A stretch of 64,000 bases of DNA from contig CM037878.1 of the NCBI GenBank assembly GCA_021292165.1, positions 248,486,968-248,550,967 on the forward strand, given 5' to 3'. Positions 35,864-46,876 of this stretch are shown here, one piece after another. The notes beneath the pieces were generated by a model. It was not told the origin of the DNA and ran no database searches. It saw nothing but the letters and a program-made list of their open reading frames with translations. The translations under genes and the position numbers were made by a program. Each line of letters starts with the position of its first letter. Position 1 is the stretch's first letter. This stretch comes from Shinisaurus crocodilurus (taxonomy: Eukaryota; Chordata; Lepidosauria; Squamata; Shinisauridae).

Positions 35864-36351
35864 GTAGTATTAAAATCCTGTGGCTTAATTACTACTGGTG
35901 CATTTAGGGAAGAGAAACTGAATGATGTTGGTTGCCAAAGCCTGGGAAACAGAGCAGCAGTGCAGTCATAATTAGCATTGTTGTTTATAGAACCGTAAAT
36001 TACCATGTTGGCGGCAAGAATCAAGATTTTCCTTGTCTAACCATTAGGCACACGGTTTTTGTATGATCAAACCAGCAAGTTAAGAACTGCTAACTTTGGG
36101 TGTAGTAACGCAGAGAGTAGTGCACAACCACAGAGGATATAAAATATTTCTGTTAATGTTTTTTTTTAAAAATGTTTTATATCTTCAGTGGTAAAGTTCA
36201 TAAAATGATAAATACATGACTGGGAAAGTTGTGTTGCTTGTCACTAGTAATGTGATCGGAACCCATGATACTCATGCAATCTCATTCCACACATGTCAGC
36301 ATTATCCATCTATATAGAAGCCAATTCCCAGCATTCCATCACACTTTAGAG

Positions 36352-36466
36352 CAGTGTTCTCCAACCTTGAGTCCCCAGATGTTTTTAGCCTACAACTCCC
36401 AGCATGCGGGGCATGCTGGGAGTTGTAGGCCAAAAACATCTGGGGACCCAAGGTTGGAGAACACTG
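36352..36466. mobile_element. 115-bp palindromic hAT MITE with 8-bp target duplication
   Basis: cagtgttctccaaccttgag to ggttggagaacactg is an almost perfect palindrome (loop near gcatgcggggcatgc). It is flanked on both sides by CTTTAGAG (36344-36351 and 36467-36474). Confidence 0.92.
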
Positions 36467-36666
36467 CTTTAGAGAGACCAAGAACTCTGGATAGGGCTAT
36501 GCAGAACAGCAGACTTTATTCTCAGTGGGCGGGATCAATTGCACCCTCATTCGGCCCTTGCAGTACACAAGCCTTTCCACTACGCATGTTCCATCCGTAG
36601 GCGTCAAGCATTTTGCTACTATTTGTCATAGCAACAACATCTCTGTAGACTAAACTGGTAATTTAG

Positions 36667-36930
36667 GTGAGCACTGAAATGCAGCAGGCTGAAGCTGTTC
36701 CCAAAGAATATCTGCTTCGTATCTGCTTAGTGTATCGACACCAGAATTTATACATGGCAGGAAAAGGCACTGTGCAAGTGCTAGGTACATTCAAAGAAAG
36801 CGTTAAACTTGTGATGTATTTTCAGTTTTCCCAAGAACTCATACAGCTTCATCCAGACTATACTGAAATAAATTCCAATTTTCCTCGCACAAAACTTGAG
36901 GAAATCAGGTTGAAACAGAACTTAGTTTAA
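36667..36930 (+). other. Unrecognised 87-codon open frame in a BBX intron
   Basis: An open frame starting right after an AG (gtaatttag) and rich in ordinary-looking codons: KEYLLRICLVYRHQ, KESVKLVMYFQFSQELIQ, then RTKLEEIRLKQNLV and a stop. I do not recognise it. It has no splice donor that would join it to BBX in frame, and it could be a transposase or retrogene remnant, or chance. Confidence 0.15.
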
Positions 36931-37301
36931 GAAAGCGCATATGCCATTGTCCACAACTAATTCACTCTCTAACAGTCCAATCTAGTATACATTTTTCTGA
37001 AGTGTGTCCATCTGTATTTATTTATCACACACACACACACACACACACACACGTATGTATGTATGTATGTATCTATATCCCCTTCCCTCCTTCCAAAGAG
37101 CTCAGGGCAGTGAGCATGGATGGGGGTTATCCTATTTTATTAAGAGGATGTACTCCCTACGGTTGTTAATAACGGTGCTGTAAGTTCATGGGCTATACAT
37201 TGCAGAGCTGTCAAAAAGAGGATCTAATAAAACTCTCACACAACATTGCCCTCTCTAATATTAAATAGAAAAGTGGAATTAATATTTTACCCTTGTTTCA
37301 G

Positions 37302-38214
37302 ATGTGCCTTGCATCAGAGGAGGTAAAAGTGATGGAACATGGGAAGGCAAAACTAGAAGCACCCAGGATTATCAAAGCCTTGGAAGCAACAGAGCAGATA
37401 AAAGTTGAAGAGCCAGAGAATGTGAAAGTAAAAATTGAAAAATCTCAGAAGATGAGGGGCCAGGAGCATGAAAAGACCAAGACTGGCAAGTTGGAGATGA
37501 CAAGATGCAGCCACATTGCAGATATTGCATTGGACAGCACAACATTAGTTGGATCTGACAGCACAACTGCAAAGGATCCTGCATGCCATTCCCAAGAGCT
37601 GACAATGGCTGACATCAGCACCTTAGGATTAAGAAAGCCAGAAAAGCTAAAAAAGAAGAAGAAGAAAAATAAACTGGACCGGCAAGCGCTTGAAAAATGT
37701 ACTCCTAAGAAGGCTTGCAAAAAGAGGCAGTCTTCTGAGTCAGACATTGAGAGTGTCATTTATACTATTGAAGCAGTTGCAAAAGGGGACTGGGGGGCAG
37801 AGAAACTCATAGAAGTGCCCCGTAAGAAAATCCGCCCTTCTTCAATGGTGAAAGGGAACATCATGGATTCAAAGTCACCAAAGAAAAAAGTGAAGTCAAA
37901 AGAAAAAAGAGCACTGAAGGAAAAATGTGTAGAGACCACCAAAGAATCAAAGCCTCCCGATTTTTTTAGCATTACAGACCACAAGGAGCTACCATGTGAG
38001 GTACCAGAAGATATCAAATCGGAACCGCTAACCCCTATGGAGGATGTTATACCACAAAGCTTACCAGAGCAGGTCAAAATCGAGGACAGTGACTGCAACA
38101 AAAAGGCAGAGACTTGTGGCTCAAGAAAATCTGAGAGAGCTTGCAAGGGTGCTCTGTATAAAACTCTGGTGTCAGAGGGCATGCTTACATCCCTGCGTGC
38201 TAATGTTGACAGAG
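37302..38214 (+). CDS. BBX: BBX large central exon, lysine-rich
   Basis: This 913-base exon encodes about 304 residues and begins MCLASEEVKV immediately after the acceptor cttgtttcag. The first third is charged and poorly conserved (many E and K, likely disordered). It then carries a strongly basic run, KLKKKKKKNKLDRQ, and KKACKKRQ, plausible nuclear localisation signals. Next comes the well conserved SESDIESVIYTIEAVAKGDWGAEKL block, a second basic patch (PKKKVKSKEKRALKEK), EPLTPMED, and finally CGSRKSERACKGALYKTLVSEGMLTSLRANVDRG. It ends in phase 1 with donor gtatgt. There is no frame break. Confidence 0.96.
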
Positions 38215-38499
38215 GTATGTGACTTTTAATATGTCCATCTCCAAATCAAAGGGGGGGGGGGACATGTGAGACAGGAAAATACCAGTTTTGAAGAGAAAGC
38301 CTGCAATTAATTTGTCCATCTCTCTTACTATTCAGAACTAATTGTAGATTCAACTGGCAGATACGGTATATGTACAGCACGATCCTATGCATATTTACTC
38401 GGAAGTAAGCCCAAATGTCTTGTGGGGCTTACTCTATAGTAAGTTTGTCTAGGAATACAGCCTCAATCACATCTATCAGACATGAGGTAATATCTAATG

Positions 38500-38770
38500 G
38501 TGTCATTGCACAAGTTCAAATGCACTAGCGGAGCGCTGTTGAATATTTCCATTGCACAAGCAGTTGTGCATTACAGTTGCTCAAGCAGTTGCACAACAGG
38601 CTACGCAAGCATTATGTGCAAGCAGTTGCACAACGGGTTGTGCAAGCAAATGTAACTATACCTGTGCAAATGTAATTTTAGTTGGATTCTCCTCTTGCAC
38701 ATAATTCAGAACTTAGTTTCCGCTAGTGCAACATCATTTGTGCTGGTGGAATGACAAAGTTGGATACTGC
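38500..38770. repeat. DNA element rich in GCAAGCAGTTGCAC
   Basis: Several variants of gcaagcagttgcacaac occur between 38560 and 38650. Outer inverted pieces (tgcactagcgga and tccgctagtgca) suggest a MITE with subterminal repeats. Confidence 0.55.
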
Positions 38771-39659
38771 CCATAGTTAGTGTGACTTCTTTTTTTTTAA
38801 TGGCCCTATTCTCCCCCACCCCCGCAATTCCTGGCAGCCCAGTGATACATCAAGCATCCCAGCCCTGGGAAGGGAATATTGTTTTAGCAGCATTGGCATT
38901 GCAACCACAGCTGAAGCCATCATATAGTTCTGCTGTTGTGCAGAGGTGTCCTGGTCTGCCTCGCATACTAGGGATGTGAAAATCAATTTCCACCTCAAAG
39001 CTCATCTTGACTTATGGCAGTATCAGATTGTGAGCGGTTTTTTTCCTTTTGCAAAAAAATTCATGTGTTTTTCAGTGCACATTTTTCCAAATGTATGAAT
39101 CAGTTGTGTGCATTTTTCAAAAGTACACACTTTTCTCCCATTGATTAAAGCATGTTTCATGCATTTTTTCAAAAGTACACACTTTTTCATGCATACTTTC
39201 AAATGTACACATTTTCCAACACACTTTTCCTTTGCAAATCGCATCGCAAGCTCAGAAATGTACAAACTTTGACCACAGATTGCATTCGAGTCCACATTCA
39301 TGTTTGGGAGGGGTTAAATACCTTGTAATCTTCTAGTGCTAGTGCATTGCTGTTCCTGCCTAGTGCCACAGCCTTAAAAAGAATGGCTCCCTAAGTCAAA
39401 GCTTAACGTTCTTTCCCATTGCTCCTCAAGTCCCACTACATCTTTCTCAGGAAGAGGCTCTTTTGTGACCCAGCAGGATCCCAAGAACACAAGCAAGTCA
39501 TTTGTTCTGATAAAGGCAATGGCTGTTGCATTAGCATTTGGGCTGGAGTTTGTTCCAGTACCAACACAGGAAAGAACAGCAGCCACAGCCTAGAGCTATA
39601 TGAAAACTGTGAGCCACAGCATAGCATCCCATATTGTTAAACCATTAAAACATTCAGAA

Positions 39660-39840
39660 AAATATTTATTGGTTTATTTCATTTATACCCAACCTTTCTT
39701 TCATGAATTCAAGGCAGTGTACATAGGATTCCTGGGTAGTCTCCCATCCAGACACTACCAGCCTAGATCTGCTTAGCTTCAGTACTGTTGCCAAATCATG
39801 TTCTTTCCAACTATGCCTGGAACCTGAACAGACTCTGCTT
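39660..39840 (-). repeat. 5S-headed SINE
   Basis: On the plus strand a tail (tttatttcatttatacccaa, caaggcagtgtacatagg) is followed by antisense 5S rRNA-like sequence, tagtctcccatccagacact ... tctgcttagcttcagta. The tail resembles that of the tRNA-headed SINEs. Confidence 0.65.
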
Positions 39841-40136
39841 ACTATCAGCTAATGGGAAGGATCTTTGTGACGGTTCAACTGAGACATAATAAAGGGACTC
39901 TGGGTGTTCAGTCTCTTAAATTAAACTGATCTTAGTCATATTTTATCATTCTCAATCCATGTAGAGGAGATATGTCATAGTGTTATCCCTGATGTACATT
40001 AAGTTCCCCTTTGCATATCTATTCACATGAATTTCATTGGAGACTTCGTTGGGAAAAGTCAAATATATACCATATTATTTATTATTTTTATCCCATTGTT
40101 ATATTTGATGTTTGTGAATGTCATGCAAATTTACAT

Positions 40137-40220
40137 TGCTATCCTATACATATCTACTCAGAAGTAAGTCCCATTGATTTCAATGGGACTTACTCTTGGG
40201 AAAGTAAGTATAGGATTGCA
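40137..40220. repeat. Best copy of the palindromic atcctat MITE
   Basis: 84 bp, almost perfectly palindromic: tgctatcctatacatatcta, agtaagtcccattga, its complement tcaatgggacttact, and taagtataggattgca. Confidence 0.85.
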
Positions 40221-40242
40221 ACCTTAGTAAAATTTAAAATAT

Positions 40243-40462
40243 AGGCAGTCCCCCGTTCTTAAGATTCTTTAAGTCGAATTTGTATGTAAGTCGGAACAGC
40301 GTAGCATTATATATGTTAAAATCGGCATTTACGCAAATTGTATAGTATACTACACTATGTACTCTTCATGAACGACTGTAGCACCGGGGAACCCAGAAGT
40401 CCGTTCTTAAGTATGGGTTGTCTGTAAGTTGGACGTTCTTAACTTGGGTACTGCCTGTATAG
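40243..40462. mobile_element. Short DNA element, Tigger-like ends
   Basis: Ends ggcagtcccccgttctta and gttcttaacttgggtactgcc, an imperfect inverted repeat flanked by TA. Repeated gttctta and aagtcg/taagt motifs resemble mariner/Tigger-type MITEs. Confidence 0.55.
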
Positions 40463-40822
40463 TCTCAAATATGTAATGTTGAAAGTATGCACGATCAAAA
40501 ACAGATGAGACGGGTAAATTCATCGGTTTCAATCTGATCTTTTTCCTTTGCTGACAATTTGCCTTAACAAAGTGGCATTCTTTTGGGATAATTAATTTAA
40601 TTGCACCATTTTAATGCAAAGTTTCTTGGGAGTTGTAATGCTAAATAATGATTTCATTTACAGGAGTTTGCAAATCTGAGCATGGCTGCCCAGATGCTAT
40701 AAAACTCCTAATTTACTTACTTGCCTGCCTTCCTACCAACCTACTGGCCCAAGCTTTCCTAGCAATCTCCATGCAAAAAGCCAAAACTGTTTTCTCTGCC
40801 TTCCTCCTAATATCTTTCCTAG

Positions 40823-40961
40823 GGAAACGAAGCTCAGGAAAAGGTGGCAACTCTGATCATGAAGGCTGCTGGAATGAAGAAAATTGGGCATTTTCCCCAG
40901 GTGGGACAAGTGGAAACAAAAAGCTTAAAAAACCTAAGCCAAAGGAAGAAATGGTTTTGGG
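40823..40961 (+). CDS. BBX: BBX exon: KRSSGKGGNSDHEGCWNEE segment
   Basis: The exon completes the split glycine after NVDR and encodes KRSSGKGGNSDHEGCWNEENW, then FSPGGTSGNKKLKKPKPKEEMVLG. It enters in phase 1 after the acceptor atctttcctag and leaves in phase 2 before gtgagt. The WNEE-W core and the serine/glycine/lysine tail match known BBX. An apparent longer ORF running in from 40648 is intronic upstream of the acceptor. Confidence 0.95.
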
Positions 40962-41704
40962 GTGAGTGACATGACATGCAAGTGCTCATTTAAGCAAACC
41001 TCTTTCAAACTGGTCAAAGGTATATAGAAATGTGCCCATTTTCATATGTGTGTGCCTTATGGCCCTTTAGGAAAAAAATAGTCTTAAGGGAATGCAGTAG
41101 TGAAGCCCCCATAGGCTGACTAGATATGAGGAATACAATACATACAATGATTAATAACAAAATCCACATCTTAAAAGATTAGTACAGTGGACAGGAGATG
41201 AGGCCAACCAAAATTAATTTTCATTACTGTGGTCATAATAGCTGCTCGCAATATGGAACTCAACAAAAGCAACAAGAGATTTCGATAATGGCAGTGCGTG
41301 AGCTGCTGACACGAGTCTCACTACTTAATCTGTATGCTAACAAAAAGTCAAATCTTTTGAAAGATTGACTAACTTTAGTGATACTCCAGAATTCGGTCTA
41401 ATTTCATTCACTCTGTGTGTGGATAGAGATGTCCTGCTCCAAAGAAACACAAGAAGAGCAAAAAGCCGCATGTACACAGCGGTGCATCGTGGATAAACGT
41501 TTACTTACTAACGCACAAACAGTTGATGCGGAATCCCTATGGTGGGTTGCGAATGTGTTACCAGATTGCTGGTGTTGTCTTTTCTCTTCCACACATAAAG
41601 TTTTTGCACAGCTGGTACAGCAGAAATGTTTACTCATACAGATTTCACTTTCTGCATTGGAGCCTATTCATCTCTACGTTTAAGACTAATCAGGGATCAA
41701 TACC

Positions 41705-42083
41705 TATATATTTGAACTATTCATAACTATATTGAAAGCCAGTAACATATTTCCCTTACCAACCTTGGAGCTGGGGATCCGCACTCCAATTCCCCTCCCC
41801 CCTCACAGCTGGCACAGAAAGAACTATGCCAGCTGGAATCAACCTCAGAGAGGGGGTAAGGGGGCGGGGAGGGGAGGAGACTGGGGCTGCCAGGATACAA
41901 TGTATGCTGACGGCACTCTAGCCTCCTTCCCACCCTCTCTGAAACATCTCAGCTAGACGGCCAAAATCAGCTGTCTAGCTGAAATGCAGAACAGGAGGTG
42001 CAGGGAGGTGGATCAACTCCACTGTGTAGCAGACGGGACCCCTCGCTCCAAAGCCCACACCCTCAATGGATACTTTGCTCTCA
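41705..42083 (+). mobile_element. Inverted pair, left copy (379 bp)
   Basis: Matches the reverse complement of 45979-46357 at 377 of 379 positions by direct reading. It contains the stem ctcagctagacggccaaaat ... gctgtctagctga. It is non-coding, despite a 68-codon frame on the opposite strand. Confidence 0.92.
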
Positions 42084-42259
42084 CCAAGTGCCCCCTTGTA
42101 TGGGTCACTTCAGACTTTAAGCTGTCTTTTAAAGTTGTGTTAGCCGATTATGTGTCTTAGGTCTTATATGTAGCTGTTCACCCATGTTTGTCTTTATTAA
42201 GCAGTTTGTTTTATTTGATTACTTGAAGCAGGGTGCCCCTCCATTAATTCACTTCTTAC

Positions 42260-42880
42260 TTTCCTGTCACCAGTCAGACTCTGGAGAATTAGAACTTTGA
42301 ATAAAAAGGTTGATTTATTGTTCTAACAAAGTCTCTAAACTGATATTCAACAGATAACTTGGAATTTTCAACAGTTACATTCAAACTCGTTCTTTGCTTA
42401 GACTCAGGTTAAAGGCAGGCAGATGTTATACAGTGCTCTTTGTATCAATTTGGCTTGGTTACTTGAAAGTTACAGTATCAGACTAGGGAACTTAACTGTC
42501 CCTCACACTAGTCCAGAGTTTCTCCTTCTTACTCAGACAGAAGGTCCTTCACTCCCTAAGTGGAGACTCCTGTGAATTGTTCTATACTAACACCTTCACG
42601 TTTGCTTTCTCACAACTTAGTCACTAGATTTCCTGTCTGAACTCTTCTCTTCAGTACCACCTTTCCCTACCTCCTCTATTAACCTCCCACTCCCTCTCTC
42701 ACTCCAACCCAACTGACAACCAACTCCCCTTAACTGTCAACTCCCTGGGGTTCTATGCTCTCCTTCAACCAATCAGAGCATCTGGAATGTTCAGGTTGGC
42801 CCCTCCCTGGGCTTCTGCCTGTCACTCCGCCACACACTGCTCCTCCCACACTGTACTCTGGATGTTCGTAAGTCTCCGAG
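42260..42880 (-). mobile_element. Possible LTR fragment
   Basis: Read on the minus strand it is a non-coding stretch with an AATAAA near its end (ttgttagaacaataaatcaa) and a trailing ctccagagtctgac, suggestive of a retroviral or Gypsy-type solo LTR. Ends and target duplication could not be confirmed and no internal retroviral genes are present. Confidence 0.3.
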
Positions 42881-42949
42881 TTCGAGGCTTAGGGTGCAAG
42901 AGGGTGCAATCGATAGGATTGCACCCTAAGAAATCGTTTTGTCAAAGGC

Positions 42950-43530
42950 ATATTGTTGTGACATGTATCACAATCACCAGCTGTGGCACATTGTTTACAA
43001 ATGAAAGGAACAGAATGGCTGGTAAACAAGTTATGTTTTGTCTCCTACTTCCTGGGTGTTTCTCATGGGAAAAGTAGGTGTGAAAGAAATACGAGCTGGT
43101 CACGTGGTTTGTATGTTCTGATGACGTACTGACTTGTTGTTTTCTGTCTGTAGCCATTTTGGAGAGATGTGGAACTGTTCTCTCTTCTTCAATCTCTTGT
43201 CTTCTGACTAGTGCTTGCTGGACTAAATGCAATCATGTAATGTCTTAGCTGAGGTGGAGTAAACACCTTGCTCCACTGGATTAAATGCTTGCTATGCATT
43301 ATACTCTGCACATGGACTGTAACTAGGAGATGTATGCTCTGTAGAATATACTTGCTAAAGTAAATAAAAAGGTAGAATAGACCTGTGGAGTTTACAGAGT
43401 TATTTCCTTATTACTGGAATCTGCAAACAGGAGGAAGCTGAGCAGGCTGACATCCGATACGCTGGATGTGCTGCGCTGGGAGTGGGAGAGACAGATCTGA
43501 ACTTCTGTGTGTGGATTTATAGGCATCTGA
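42950..43530 (+). mobile_element. Possible second LTR fragment
   Basis: Plus-strand stretch starting near tgttgtgacatgtatcac with an AATAAA at about 43363 and a 150-bp downstream region. It is LTR-like by layout only; no paired LTR, primer-binding site or coding region is seen. Confidence 0.25.
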
Positions 43531-43887
43531 ACACGGGAATAGGATTTTAAATCTTCCATCTCATTCGAGCGAGGCGCTCTGCTTTTCCTCGCGCGCCTTC
43601 ACATATATCAAAACTAATTGTATCTAACTTGAAATGTATATGTTTAAGCTTTTGTATGAAATAGCAATTAGTATTGACATATTGACAATGAGGTAATATT
43701 TTAGAAACTATATATATGGCCTGATTTGGAGGTCAAATAGCTTCTTTGATATTGAAGCTCCTTGCCTGTGCTACTGCCAGACAACTCTATAGAGAGGTCT
43801 TGGTAAGCAAAATGGGCTCAGCAGCAATGCTTTATTTTGTAACAACAAGAAATGTTTAGGAAATATAACTTTAGTTGCTTTTAAATA

Positions 43888-44000
43888 CTTTAGGGCACAG
43901 TCCTATGCATGTTTGGACAGAAAAAAGTCCTATAACTCCCATGCTGGCTGGGGCATGCTGGGTGTTATAGGACTGTCTGTCTACATGCATAGGATTGCAC
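43888..44000. mobile_element. Composite palindromic MITE
   Basis: gggcacagtcctatgcatgt at one end and acatgcataggattgcaccc at the other, enclosing agtcctataactcccatgc and its complement. Confidence 0.75.
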
Positions 44001-44069
44001 CCCTACTATTTGTATTTTATTTGGAAATTTACATTTGTATCAATAAAATGGACAGGGTGCTTTCATCTT

Positions 44070-45033
44070 GAAGTGGACAAGGTGCTTTCATCTGTGAGGC
44101 CGACCACCTGCTTGTTTGATCCTTGCCCGTCCTGGCTCATTATGAGCTGTAGGGAGAGACTGGGTGAGGGGATCAAGGCGGTGGTGAATGCCTCCCTCGA
44201 GGAGGGAGTGATGCCATCAGCCCACAAGGAGGCAGTAATAAGACCGCTTCTAAAGAAGCCCTCCTTGGATCCCCAGGATTTAAACAACTTTCGCCCAGTC
44301 TCCAATTTACCATTTCTGGGCAAGGGGATCGAACGGGTGGTGGGTGCTCAGTTGAAGGCACACTTGGATGAAGCCGATTATTTAGATCCGTGCCAGTCGG
44401 GCTTCAGGTCTGGACATGTGACGGAGACGGCCTTGGTCACCTTGGTGGATGATATGAGGAGGGCTTTGGATAGGGGCGAATGCTCCTTTCTAATCCTTCT
44501 CGATCTCTCAGCGGCTTTTGATACCGTTGACCACGGTATCCTCCTGGACTGTCTGGAGGGGTTGGGCTTGGGAGGCACTGTATTGCCGTGGTTCCGGTCC
44601 TTCCTCTCTGGAAGGTATCAGAGGGAGTTCTCGGGGAGGAGGCTTCTGACCCTCGGCTGCTCACTTGTGGAGTGCCGCAGGGTTCCATCCTCTCCCCGAT
44701 GTTATTCAACATCTACCTCAAGCCGCTGGGAGCTATCATCAGGAGGTTTGGGGTGCAGTGTCATCAGTATGCAGATGACACGCAGCTCTACCTCTGTTTT
44801 AAGTCCTCACCGAGGTTGGCCGTTGAGACCCTGTCCAAGTGCCTGGAGGCAGTGGGTGGCTGGATGGGAAGGAACATGCTGAAACTGAACCCCGACAAGA
44901 CCGAGGTACTTCTGGTGGGGGACAAGGGGAGGTTAGGGGATGTTGACCTGGTGCTGAATGGGGTACATCTACCCCTGACCAGGTCCGCAGCTTGCGGGTC
45001 ATTCTAGACTCCCAGCTGTCCATGGAGGCTCAG
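44070..45033 (+). mobile_element. L2 LINE fragment, frameshifted
   Basis: Internal L2 piece homologous to 10030-11240 without the SINE. It encodes FRPVSNLPFLGKGIER, LLDLSAAFDTVDHGILLDCL and, after a one-base loss near 44630, CGVPQGSILSPMLFNIYL and HQYADDTQLYL. It stops inside the coding region with no L2 tail at its right end. Confidence 0.9.
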
Positions 45034-45978
45034 GTGTTTTTATCTGTTGTAGAAAGGTTATGAGCATGCTGGAGGCTAGCAGAGGAGGAACAGAGAGCTC
45101 TAGCCCTCTTCCAGCAGCCCATTTCATTTCTGTGCTGGGCGCAAAGAAGAGGGCTTCCTACCTCTAGCAGCCTCCTTGGTTTCTATGCTAGGAACAGAAG
45201 AGGGATGGAGCAGTCCATTTCTCCTCTACCAGTCTGATCACTTCCCCTACATAGTATTCCATGCATTCACCTGCACCAATGAATACCAATGGGTACCAGG
45301 CGAGTGTTTAAATACAAAACTAATTTAATATGAAGTAATGATCCATGCAAAGACAACCTTATGGGAGTTTCTTTTTCTTCAAGCTTCAGCAAATTTTAAT
45401 GCATTTTTAATAATATAATTTCTCATTTTCTCAATGAACAGGCAGGTTTTTCTTAATAATCTGTTTCCTTTACGACCACATGCTAATATCAGTGTTTCAG
45501 TTTTGTTCATGACAGATTGATTAAAATTTAAAGACAAAAGATAGAAAATCCTAAAGTGTACTCTAAAAATATTCCATTAAATCAAAACAAAGCCCCAGAT
45601 GGAAACCCCCAACACTAGCCCTACATTGCTTTCTTCATCAGCCGAAAAAGAATGGGTAAAAAGGCATGTGACAAGCTTACAGGTTGCAGTCACATGCCTG
45701 CTGACCTGTGAGAAAGCCTGATTGATTCAATGGCAATTACTTCTGAATAGTCACATACAGGATTGCACTGTTAGGCCTGATCTATATATTACAATAGTAG
45801 CATGGCTGTCTCTTAAGAAATGGAATTATGTGGGCACAATTCCATGTGGATAGTTGTTTGGGAAAAAAGCTTTCCCACGTAGTCAGGCCTGAAACTCCTC
45901 CACCTTGAGTTGTTAAAATCAGGACTAAACTTTATGCCAAACTAAAAGGGAACTGTGTGTTTGTATATACATTTACAA

Positions 45979-46357
45979 TGAGAGCGAAGTATCCATTGAG
46001 GGTGTGGGCTTTGGAGCGAGGGGTCCCGTCTGCTACACAGTGGAGTTGATCCACCTCCCTGCACCTCCTGTTCTGCATTTCAGCTAGACAGCTGATTTTG
46101 GCCGTCTAGCTGAGATGTTTCAGAGAGGGTGGGAAGGAGGCTAGAGTGCCGTCAGCATACATTGTATCCTGGCAGCCCCAGTCTCCTCCCCTCCCCGCCC
46201 CCTTACCCCCTCTCTGAGGTTGATTCCAGCTGGCATAGTTCTTTCTGTGCCAGCTGTGAGGGGGGAGGGGAATTGGAGTGCGGATCCCCAGCTCCAAGGT
46301 TGGTAAGGGAAATATGTTACTGGCTTTCAACATAGTTATGAATAGTTCAAATATATA
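45979..46357 (-). mobile_element. Inverted pair, right copy (379 bp)
   Basis: Reverse complement of the left copy with two differences. The heptamer ATTTACA occurs just outside both ends (near 45971 and 46358), a possible target duplication that would make this an independent insertion. Older related sequence is at 21960-22410. Confidence 0.9.
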
Positions 46358-46372
46358 TTTACAGTACAAGCT

Positions 46373-46500
46373 AGCCTTTCTCAACCGGGTGCCCCCCAGA
46401 GGTGTTGATTGAAACTCCCATTATCCCATTATCTGGGAGTTAATCTGGGTGATGGGAGTTGCATTCAACACATCTGCAGGGCACCCGGTTGAGAAAGGCT
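46373..46500. mobile_element. Palindromic hAT-like MITE
   Basis: agcctttctcaaccgggtgc and gcacccggttgagaaaggct are perfect inverted ends. It sits 16 bp from the right copy of the inverted pair. Confidence 0.85.
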
Positions 46501-46876
46501 GGTATAAGCCATACAGTCCCAGATGTGCGGCCCTGCGCACACACTTAAGTTGTGCACACAGTAACAGATCCTCATATGGATCAATGTAGCCCATATGTCT
46601 CATCATTTACTGGGCCTCAGCTAGGCACACTGTAACACACCTGTCCATGACTTGCAGTTGAAAGCCCCTTAGCACTTCCATTATGGCACCCAGTGGTCCT
46701 ATTGTTCCCCAGGTCTGCACACTTAGGCTATACTTGCTCCAAGTATCCTGGCAAGGGCAGGGCATAAAAAATGTAAGTTCCCTTGGAGGCCATCACCCTC
46801 ATTGTACATGTGTTTCTTTTTTAAAAAAAATCAGTGTATTTTAATCTATGTTGATTTTCTGCCTTCTATTCTCTAG

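Larger units (their letters stand above)
35864..37301 (+). other. BBX intron before the large exon
   Basis: Contains a 115-bp palindromic MITE at 36352, an unrecognised 87-codon open frame at 36667 and a CA/GTAT microsatellite at 37027-37072. Nothing else is visible. Confidence 0.65.
38215..40822 (+). other. BBX intron after the large exon
   Basis: Holds an atcctat-type MITE (38375-38465), a GCAAGCAGTTGCAC-rich stretch (38500-38770), a stretch with repeated tcaaaagtacacac (39040-39300), a 5S-headed SINE (39660-39840), a palindromic MITE (40137) and a short element at 40243. The remainder is unassigned. Confidence 0.6.
40962..46876 (+). other. BBX intron with inverted element pair, LTR-like DNA and L2
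   Basis: The main contents are the two inverted 379-bp copies, possible LTR fragments between them, a palindromic MITE at 43888, an L2 fragment at 44070 and a MITE at 46373. 45034-45978 and 46501-46876 show no gene and no named repeat. Confidence 0.65.

Noticed and set aside
41727..41933. 68-codon frame repeated almost identically at 46129-46335, as a duplicated small gene
   Set aside because: The conservation is that of a 379-bp mobile element copied recently; the frame has no recognisable protein features and starts inside the element.
42260..43530. Complete endogenous retrovirus between the inverted copies
   Set aside because: There are no gag, pol or env frames; only LTR-like stretches in opposite orientations with unconfirmed ends.
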